Source of the DNA: Candidatus Shapirobacteria bacterium
GTDB taxonomy: Bacteria > Patescibacteria > Microgenomatia > UBA12405
Direction: 5' to 3'
Assembly: GCA_028710865.1 (NCBI GenBank)
Contig: JAQTUF010000003.1
Span: 1-46,347 of the forward strand
Length of the DNA: 46,347 nt
In this document: positions 1 through 6,869 of the stretch, in pieces
How the letters are laid out: each line of letters starts with the position of its first letter
Position numbering within the stretch: position 1 is the first letter of the stretch
The notes under the pieces: model-generated
Database searches by the model: none
What the model was told of the DNA's origin: nothing
What the model saw: the letters and a program-made list of their open reading frames with translations, nothing else
Program-made: the position numbers and the translations under genes

Positions 1-315
1 CATTATTCTTCTGGTATGTACATGCGTCTGGCCTTTGCTGTTGCTGTCCATACTCATCCCCAAATTCTAATTGTTGATGAAATTCTAGCTGTTGGCGATA
101 CTGCCTTCCAAGCCAAATGTTTCGCCCGTATGGAAGAGTTCAAAAAATCAAAAGAAGTCACCATCGTCTTCGTTTCTCATAATCTAGAACAAATTAAAAA
201 ATTCTGCACTAAAGTAATTTCTATAAATCATTCAAAAATTACTTCTATAGGTGAAACAAAAAAAATAATTAAAACATATATTAAAATATCTAAAATTAAT
301 AAAAAAACTACATAA
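1..315 (+). CDS. ABC transporter ATP-binding protein, Wzt/TagH-like (5' partial)
   Basis: Only the C-terminal end of the gene is inside the window; the reading frame is open from base 1, so the ATG at 16 is internal. The protein shows the signature loop YSSGM, the Walker B strand ILIVDE, a D-loop LAVGD and the H-loop histidine in FVSHN. YSSGM in place of LSGGQ is typical of ATPases that energise export of O-antigen or teichoic acid (Wzt, TagH, RfbE). After the H-loop there are only about 40 residues, so the long carbohydrate-binding C-terminal domain of some Wzt proteins is absent. The permease partner should lie upstream. G+C falls sharply inside the gene at about position 180. Function at family level is secure; the exported glycan is unknown. 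Confidence 0.9.
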   Translation, partial: HYSSGMYMRLAFAVAVHTHPQILIVDEILAVGDTAFQAKCFARMEEFKKSKEVTIVFVSHNLEQIKKFCTKVISINHSKITSIGETKKIIKTYIKISKINKKTT

Positions 316-320
316 TTAAA

Positions 321-1385
321 ATGGGTAAAATAATAAAAATACTTGATAGTCAAAACATTAGTATTAAAACTGTTTTTAGTAAAAGGATATCCATTGAAAA
401 AGCAGAAACATTTCATCTACACTATCGAAATATAAGATTTGAATTTAATGAAAAAAATTTTAAAAACTTTGCATTAGCAATTAAAAGAGCTTATTCAAAT
501 TATATTTCCAACAAAGGTATAAAATATCCAGGACAAGTTTTTTTAGAATATAATTCTGGGATAAAAGAAAAAGAAATAATTTCACCCGATAAACTTCAAA
601 TTGAATTATGTGAAAATTTATATCCAAAAAATAGAAACTCTTTATTTGGAAAAAATGCAGAATTTTATAATGAAAATCTGTATATTCATTTTCATTATCG
701 AAATATAAGACTAGAATTACCAATTTCAGAATTTGAAATATTATCAAAATCTTTTATATTTTCTTATCTTAATTATAATCAAACACTTCCTTCAAATACT
801 TTTAATTCTTTTAATCATCTATTTAAAACTTTATCTGATAATAAGATAGATTATTTAGTAATCAGAAATTGGGATGAAATTATTAAAAATTCAATTGATA
901 AAGAACATCCAGATGTAGATATCCTTATAAACCCAAAAGATATTCCAATATTTAATCATCTAACTAACGCTAGCTCAACAAATTTAGAAACTTATAGAGT
1001 TCAAAGAAAAATTTTAATAAAAATACATAATGAGATCAGACCTATTTTCTTTGATGTTAGAACCACTACCGATAATTATTTTCCAAAAAAATTATCTGAA
1101 ATGATATTAAAATCAAAACAAAAATATAAATATATTTTTATACCAAATAAAAAATATTACTTTTTATCACTTTTATATCATGCTCATTTTCATAAACCAG
1201 AATTAAATATTAATTACATTAATATACTAAAAAAACTATATCAAAAATCCTGGTTTCAATTTAATATTAAACAAATTAAAGATATAAATTATGTAACAAA
1301 ATTTTTTTTATTACAAAATATCAATATAGTAGAACCTTTTGATAAAAGTGTTTATTATAATACAACAAAAAAAATCATAATTTAA
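321..1385 (+). CDS. Nucleotidyltransferase-like protein with a duplicated HYRNIR module
   Basis: This 354-residue protein has two copies of a short module: FHLHYRNIRFEF at residues 31-42 and IHFHYRNIRLEL at 122-133, each followed by a helix with an aromatic end. The second half resembles a nucleotidyltransferase fold: an LVIRNWDE stretch at 179-186, the acidic pair D198/D200 in PDVDIL, and a possible third acid D245 in FFDVR. No substrate can be named. It starts five bases after the exporter ATPase and is followed three bases later by a kinase-like gene, so it is probably cotranscribed with surface-glycan genes. Its composition is extremely AT-rich and Lys/Ile/Asn-rich. The nucleotidyltransferase call is tentative; the repeat is seen directly. 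Confidence 0.6.
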   Translation: MGKIIKILDSQNISIKTVFSKRISIEKAETFHLHYRNIRFEFNEKNFKNFALAIKRAYSNYISNKGIKYPGQVFLEYNSGIKEKEIISPDKLQIELCENLYPKNRNSLFGKNAEFYNENLYIHFHYRNIRLELPISEFEILSKSFIFSYLNYNQTLPSNTFNSFNHLFKTLSDNKIDYLVIRNWDEIIKNSIDKEHPDVDILINPKDIPIFNHLTNASSTNLETYRVQRKILIKIHNEIRPIFFDVRTTTDNYFPKKLSEMILKSKQKYKYIFIPNKKYYFLSLLYHAHFHKPELNINYINILKKLYQKSWFQFNIKQIKDINYVTKFFLLQNINIVEPFDKSVYYNTTKKIII

Positions 1386-1388
1386 TCT

Positions 1389-2522
1389 ATGCTCACTGAC
1401 ACACAAATAGATACCATAAAAAAATATATTTCAAAAAAATTCAACGCAAAAAAAATTCTTTTAATTCCAATTTCTTCTACCTATGGAATTAAAAGAAACC
1501 ATAATATTAGAATTTTTCAAATAAAATTAGATTCAAAATCTTATATATTAAGGATTTTAAAATCAAAAAATAATACTCTATTTATTCCAAAACAAATTTC
1601 TAATACTAAATTAAAAAAATATTATCCAAAATTAATTTTTCACAATAAAATTAATGATTTAGATTTAACAATAGAAACAATTATAATAGGAAATTCATTA
1701 GCTAAAACTATATCTTCTAAAAAAAATAAAAAAAAACTTCTAATAGAAAAAAACATTTTAATTAAGATTGGGAAATATATTAATATCAAAAATAAAATTT
1801 TAGGAGAAAAATGTAATAAGGTAAAAATAGTAAAAGAACTTAAAAAAATAAAATTAGAATTTCTAAAAATCTATCCATTATCTAAAAAAACTAAAAAAAT
1901 AATAAATAAAAAATTAAATGAATTAAAAGAAGAAATACCAAAAAAATTAATTATATCTAGAGAAGTTAATTTTGATATCAATCCAGAAAATATATTAATT
2001 AATAAAACAAATTTTAAAATTATCGACTTCGAATTTTTTAATAATTCAACTTTATGGATAGTCGAACCAATGAGAATAATATATATGTTAGCAAGAACAG
2101 AATTTAATTTAATACAAAATACAAAATACACATTTTGGGAATATTTTATATCAGAAACTTTAACCATAGGTGGTAAATATAATTTAAAATTAAAATTTCT
2201 ATTACAACCATTTAATATATCTCAAGGATTAATTCCTAATCTAATTTTAATTAACCTTATTTTAGAAGAATTATTACAATACCAAATCTATAAAAAACCA
2301 ATTATATATAATGATGTAAAAAATATTGAAAACCAAATAAAATTAATAAATAAACCAACTATCATATTTAAAAATAAATTAAAATCAACTACAAAGAATG
2401 TTATAGAAAAAAATCAGTCATTTTTTTTAGAATTAGAAAAAATAAAATCATCAAAGACTTTTAAGGTCTGGCAAAAATTTTGCAATACAAGAAAAAAAAT
2501 TAAATACTTTTTAAAAATCTAA
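1389..2522 (+). CDS. Protein-kinase-fold phosphotransferase (APH/choline-kinase-like)
   Basis: A 377-residue protein with the sparse signature of the aminoglycoside/choline kinase superfamily: a putative ATP-contact strand YILRILK at residues 52-58, a catalytic loop NFDINPENIL with D196 and N201, and the metal-binding D213 in IIDFEF. The usual His two residues before the catalytic Asp is Asn194 here. The region 104-190 is a very Lys/Ile-rich low-complexity segment. Such kinases in glycan clusters phosphorylate sugars, choline or lipid-linked acceptors, but the substrate cannot be read from the sequence. A sampled stretch inside the gene (1741-1800) has only 7 G or C in 60. A catalytically dead relative is possible. 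Confidence 0.6.
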   Translation: MLTDTQIDTIKKYISKKFNAKKILLIPISSTYGIKRNHNIRIFQIKLDSKSYILRILKSKNNTLFIPKQISNTKLKKYYPKLIFHNKINDLDLTIETIIIGNSLAKTISSKKNKKKLLIEKNILIKIGKYINIKNKILGEKCNKVKIVKELKKIKLEFLKIYPLSKKTKKIINKKLNELKEEIPKKLIISREVNFDINPENILINKTNFKIIDFEFFNNSTLWIVEPMRIIYMLARTEFNLIQNTKYTFWEYFISETLTIGGKYNLKLKFLLQPFNISQGLIPNLILINLILEELLQYQIYKKPIIYNDVKNIENQIKLINKPTIIFKNKLKSTTKNVIEKNQSFFLELEKIKSSKTFKVWQKFCNTRKKIKYFLKI

Positions 2523-2523
2523 T

Positions 2524-3855
2524 ATGAAAATAATTAAAAAAACAAAAAGAAAATTATTATACTATTACCGTCATTTTTTAAAAAAATTAGTAAGCTTTAA
2601 TAAAATATGTAAATGTATTTTTCTTCATCCAATTAGAATAATAAAAGGATTAATTATTCTAATTACAAAAGGACCAAAAGCACTAAAAAGAAAATACAAT
2701 AAAGCCCAAAAAGAAGATAATAGAAATTTTCTAAAAAAAAATAAACCAATAAATTTAATAAAAAAGCTTTTTATAGCAATTATTTATTTCATTTTAATCT
2801 CCATTTTTTTTATGGTTAGTTCAACTATAAAATTTATTTATTCTTTTTTTTCCAAAAAAATTTCCATAAAAAATAATAAAAAAAATATTAATGGAGTCAG
2901 TTTTATTATCCCCACTTGGAACAAAAAAAAATTAGTTATAAATTGCGTTAAACTTCTTGATTTATACCTATCTCAAGAAAAACCTAATATTAAAAAAGAA
3001 ATTATTGTCATCGAAAATGGTTCTATCGATGGTAGTTTCAAAGCTTTATCAAATCTAAAAACTAAAATACCATTAGTCATATTAAAAAAAGAAACCAATA
3101 TCGGTTTTGCTAGGGCTATTAATCTTGGGTTAAAACATTCCCAATATAATTATGTCTATCTGATTAATAATGATATGGAAGTACAAAAAAACTTTTTTAA
3201 TTCTATTATTGATACGGCTCAAAATTTATTAAAACAAAAAAAAGATTTTTTTGGTATTTCTTCCCAAATTTTTTTCTTCGATCCCAACAAAAGAAGAGAA
3301 GAATCAGGGAAAACATATTCTTTGCCAAATACTGGGTTTATTTCTATTGCCCACCATGTTCATAAAGAAGCTTTAAAAGAACTTTCTTTAACTTTATATC
3401 CTGGAGGTGGATCATCTTTAATCAATAAACATTATTTTGAAGAAATAGGTGGCTACGATTACAAATCGTACACCCCACTTTATTGTGAAGATCTTGACGC
3501 TGGTTTTATTACTTGGAAACTAGGATTACCTTCTTATTTTGATCCCAATTCAAAAGTCATTCACCACCATCGCTCTAGTTCTGTTAATTTAATTCAAGAT
3601 CCTAGTTATTTCATGTATAAAAATTGGTTAGTTTTAATTTTGAAAAATTTTGACTCATGCCAAAATATTTTAAGTCATCTTTTTATATATCCCTTTAAAA
3701 TTATTTTCTCTAATTCACATGCAAAATATACTACAGAAGCCATCAAAAATTTAAAAAATATTTTTATATCAAAAATAAAATTATATAAATATACAATCAT
3801 CAACTCAGATAAAATTTTGATAAACTTTCCTAAATTTAAAAATAGCCGAAAATGA
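2524..3855 (+). CDS. Membrane-anchored GT2 family glycosyltransferase
   Basis: A 443-residue protein: a basic N-terminal region, one long hydrophobic segment at about 82-108, then a GT-A domain from about residue 124. Visible motifs are FIIPTWN (127-133), ENGSIDGS (164-171), NIGFARAINLG (192-202), the metal-binding NNDMEV (215-220), a GGYD acceptor-loop motif and a C-terminal YCEDLDAGF that matches the ED motif of rhamnosyltransferase-like GT2 enzymes. It should add one sugar from a nucleotide donor at the cytoplasmic face of the membrane. The N-terminal hydrophobic extension before the catalytic domain is longer than usual for WbbL-type enzymes. It starts two bases after the kinase-like gene and overlaps the next gene by ATGA. 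Confidence 0.88.
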   Translation: MKIIKKTKRKLLYYYRHFLKKLVSFNKICKCIFLHPIRIIKGLIILITKGPKALKRKYNKAQKEDNRNFLKKNKPINLIKKLFIAIIYFILISIFFMVSSTIKFIYSFFSKKISIKNNKKNINGVSFIIPTWNKKKLVINCVKLLDLYLSQEKPNIKKEIIVIENGSIDGSFKALSNLKTKIPLVILKKETNIGFARAINLGLKHSQYNYVYLINNDMEVQKNFFNSIIDTAQNLLKQKKDFFGISSQIFFFDPNKRREESGKTYSLPNTGFISIAHHVHKEALKELSLTLYPGGGSSLINKHYFEEIGGYDYKSYTPLYCEDLDAGFITWKLGLPSYFDPNSKVIHHHRSSSVNLIQDPSYFMYKNWLVLILKNFDSCQNILSHLFIYPFKIIFSNSHAKYTTEAIKNLKNIFISKIKLYKYTIINSDKILINFPKFKNSRK

Positions 3856-5033
3856 AAAAAAGAACATTACTTTTAATTACTGCCATTTGCCCTTTCCCTC
3901 AAGACAGTGGGGGAGCCACTAGAATCAAAAATACTATAAAAGAACTTTCAAAAAAATTTAAAATATATTTAATCTCTTTCAAAAATCCAAATTATCAATT
4001 TAATAACCAAGAAAAAAATCAACTCCAAAAATGGTGTAAAAAAAGTATTTTTATTCCATTAAGCGAACAAAAAACTCTAGGATCATTTTTTAATGTCGGC
4101 CAGCCTTATTGGTTTTCAAATTGGTATTCACCTGAATTAATAGCCATAACCAAATCCATTCTCAAACAGGAAAAAATAGATCTAATTCAAGTTGAATTCT
4201 CTCAACTTTTATATTTAATCGACTATCTAATCAAAAAAAACCAAAAAAAATGCGTTTTTACCTCTCATGATATTTCCACTATTTCTTTTTTTAGACGACT
4301 TTCAGAAGTCAAAAATCTCAAATATAAAATAATTCATTTTTTAAGATTTATTGAAATATATCTATATGAAAAAAAATATCTACCTAAATACAAAGTAATC
4401 AATGCTGTATCAAAAAATGACTCTATTTTACTTAAAAAATATTTTAAACCTCAAAAAGTAATTACTATCCCAAATGGTATAGAAAAAATAGAATTTTTAA
4501 AACCAATTAAAAAACAAAATAATAGCATCGTATTAGGATATATTGGCTCCTTCTCACACCCTCCAAACAAAACCGCTTTTATTTATTTTGTCAAAAAAAT
4601 TGCTCCAGAATTAGAAAAAGAAAAAATTAATTATAAATATATTCTTGCTGGAAAAAATGATAACAGTGAAGTAGATAAAATTCTTTCAAAGATTAAACCA
4701 ACCATAAAAAATAATATAAACAATATTGGTTTCGTTGACAGTCCAAAAGATTTTTTTAATCAAATTGACATTTTAATTACCCCTATATTTGCCGGCTCTG
4801 GTAGTCGAATTAAAATACTAGAAGCACTCGGATATGGTAAAAAGATTATCAGCTCTCCAGTGGGCGCTGAGGGTATAAATATAACCACAAATTTAATTTC
4901 AATATGTCATTCTCCAAAAGAATATACAGGTAAAATTAAAGATTTTTTATTAAAAGTAGAAAAGATAGATATCAAAAAAGAAAAAACACATATCTCTCAA
5001 TTAACTTGGGAACATATATTTAAAAACTACTAA
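3852..5033 (+). CDS. GT4 family glycosyltransferase
   Basis: A 393-residue GT-B glycosyltransferase. The N-terminal half carries a glycine-rich acceptor loop (PFPQDSGGATR, 14-24); the linker region has IPNGI (206-210); the donor half has LGYIGSF (228-234) and the nucleotide-sugar motif GSGSRIKILEAL (315-326) followed by PVGAEGI. This variant of the donor motif is typical of the GT4 subgroup that includes many polysaccharide glycosyltransferases. Its start overlaps the stop of the upstream GT2 gene (ATGA), so the two are translationally coupled. It is the last gene of the left plus-strand operon and meets a minus-strand operon tail to tail. Donor and acceptor are unknown. Confidence 0.88.
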   Translation: MKKRTLLLITAICPFPQDSGGATRIKNTIKELSKKFKIYLISFKNPNYQFNNQEKNQLQKWCKKSIFIPLSEQKTLGSFFNVGQPYWFSNWYSPELIAITKSILKQEKIDLIQVEFSQLLYLIDYLIKKNQKKCVFTSHDISTISFFRRLSEVKNLKYKIIHFLRFIEIYLYEKKYLPKYKVINAVSKNDSILLKKYFKPQKVITIPNGIEKIEFLKPIKKQNNSIVLGYIGSFSHPPNKTAFIYFVKKIAPELEKEKINYKYILAGKNDNSEVDKILSKIKPTIKNNINNIGFVDSPKDFFNQIDILITPIFAGSGSRIKILEALGYGKKIISSPVGAEGINITTNLISICHSPKEYTGKIKDFLLKVEKIDIKKEKTHISQLTWEHIFKNY

Positions 5034-5048
5034 AATTTCAATTTCAAA

Positions 5049-5069
5049 AGTTAAATAAATTATTTAACT
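5049..5069. terminator. Probable bidirectional terminator hairpin
   Basis: AGTTAAAT (5049-5056) and ATTTAACT (5062-5069) form an 8-bp stem around a 5-base loop between two convergent genes, with T-rich sequence on the + side. The right part overlaps the stop codon of the minus-strand gene. The stem is AT-rich and weak, so this is a moderate call. Confidence 0.4.
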
Positions 5070-6865
5070 TCAATTTTATTAATTATTACCCCTAGTTCCC
5101 TTGAATCTTTCCCTAAATTATAATCAGATGGAATAAAAGATTTATCCAATTTTAAATCAAGATTCAATTCTGTTTTCTTTGGAATATCAAAAATTACTTC
5201 TACAGGTCCATTATCAAAAGAACCTTCTAAAAACTCTCGCTGTCCTATTGTTTTTTCACTATCCATAATTTGTAACACAATTGAATTTTTATAAACATTA
5301 GTAAATATATCTATAGGTATATAAAGATTCATTGATAAAATTCCTTCTTTAGAATCAACAACCATTATCTTTGCATTTTTACCAATCCAACCATCAGAAT
5401 TCCAACCAGATAATTTAATTAAACCTTTTTGTTTACTCAAAAATCCATTTTCCTTAAAAACATTCAATTTATATTTTTTTAAAATAGCAAAAGTATTATA
5501 TATATAATCAATATTTTTAGCTTGAAACAAAGATAAATCGTCTTTTGAATAATTATCAAGATTCAAAGCCATAATTTCTAATTTTTTATAAAAATTTTTT
5601 CTATATGGAGATATCACCCATTCATTTGTAATTGTCATTATTTGGCAAGATATTACAAATAAAAATATTACAATAATAGAAAAATTTTTTAAAGAAATAA
5701 TTTTTATTTTTTCCAAAGTTTTTCTTCTAAAAAGAAAATAAAAAAGAATAATGAAACAACCCACCAAACCAAGCATTGTAGAAGTTGTATATCTTGAAGA
5801 AAGACCATAATTTATTCCATATTTAAATCTAGAAATAAAAATAATACCAATAGTAACTACAGAATAAATTATCATCATTAAAGGAACTATTGTTTTTTTA
5901 AACATTTTTGATTTATAGTAAATAATCAAACTATATAAATATATTAAAATAACAACTAAACCAATAATACTTCCAAAATCGACACTAATATTTAAACGAT
6001 TAAATAAATCAACACCGATCAAAACACCAGAAAAAGTTAAAAATATAAATTTAAAACTAGAAATTGGATCTTTAAAAAGATTAAAAATACCACTATTACC
6101 TATAGCAACATTGCTACCAAATATAGAAAAGTAAAACAAAAAATATGCAACAACAAATATTGTTACCAACAATATTATCTTAATAAAACTAATTTTTTTA
6201 TTTTTATTAATTACTTTTTCCAAAAAAACAGTTATTAATAATGAAACAATTAAACCAAAGGTATATTGACCACCCCAAATTGTAGAAAAAAATACTACAA
6301 CTAAATATTTTAAAAAATCTTTTTTTTTAAAACCAGAAAAAATAAATTTATCATATATAATCATTATTAAAAGAAACGGCAAAATAGACATTATATGTAT
6401 TGACCCACCATTAAAAACAATATTTTCCCATTGGTTAAGACTAAAATAAATTAATATAATTAGAGCAAACAAAAGTTGAATAATATTATTTTTAGTAAAT
6501 TTTTGAACTAATTTTCTAAAATACTCAAATGTTATTAAAGAAACAATAAACATTGAAAAAATCGATAATAATATTTCAAATCTTGTATTTAATTTAAAAA
6601 GAGCAATATTTATTAAAGTTATAGTTAAACTACCAAAAATATTAATACCATTATGCTCTTTCCAAAGGTTATTAAAAGTTAATTTCTTCCCATAAAAATT
6701 TTCAATTAAGTCTGTATTTATAGGGTTCAAATTATCTTGATAAACAATATTTTCTGTAGAGTTATAAATATAAAATAATATTAATAATACTTGTATCAAC
6801 AATACAAAAAATAATATTTTTCTATCCTTCATTTTATTAAAAATAAAATGTATCTTTTTTTTCAT
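5060..6865 (-). CDS. Polytopic membrane protein, GT-C-like, with C-terminal beta-sandwich-like domain
   Basis: About 601 residues with many hydrophobic helices and, after the first one, an exposed acidic loop (YQDNLNPINTD) like the first loop of GT-C glycosyltransferases and related dolichol/undecaprenyl-sugar-dependent enzymes. The last roughly 115 residues form a soluble domain starting near SGWNSDGWIG and ending in DSRELGVIINKIEV. The neighbouring gene at 6870-9422 ends in a domain with the same landmarks (GW, YIP, RELGV), so the two share a C-terminal module. I chose ATG at 6865, four bases after the upstream stop; a TTG at 6877 would give an overlap. It is the last gene of the nine-gene minus-strand run. 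Enzymatic activity is inferred, not shown. Confidence 0.65.
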   Translation of the reverse strand: MKKKIHFIFNKMKDRKILFFVLLIQVLLILFYIYNSTENIVYQDNLNPINTDLIENFYGKKLTFNNLWKEHNGINIFGSLTITLINIALFKLNTRFEILLSIFSMFIVSLITFEYFRKLVQKFTKNNIIQLLFALIILIYFSLNQWENIVFNGGSIHIMSILPFLLIMIIYDKFIFSGFKKKDFLKYLVVVFFSTIWGGQYTFGLIVSLLITVFLEKVINKNKKISFIKIILLVTIFVVAYFLFYFSIFGSNVAIGNSGIFNLFKDPISSFKFIFLTFSGVLIGVDLFNRLNISVDFGSIIGLVVILIYLYSLIIYYKSKMFKKTIVPLMMIIYSVVTIGIIFISRFKYGINYGLSSRYTTSTMLGLVGCFIILFYFLFRRKTLEKIKIISLKNFSIIVIFLFVISCQIMTITNEWVISPYRKNFYKKLEIMALNLDNYSKDDLSLFQAKNIDYIYNTFAILKKYKLNVFKENGFLSKQKGLIKLSGWNSDGWIGKNAKIMVVDSKEGILSMNLYIPIDIFTNVYKNSIVLQIMDSEKTIGQREFLEGSFDNGPVEVIFDIPKKTELNLDLKLDKSFIPSDYNLGKDSRELGVIINKIEVK

Positions 6866-6869
6866 TATA

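Noticed and set aside
481..747. Minus-strand open frame inside the nucleotidyltransferase-like gene
   Set aside because: The plus-strand frame is conserved in motif content and fits the operon; the opposite frame is a by-product of AT-rich sequence.
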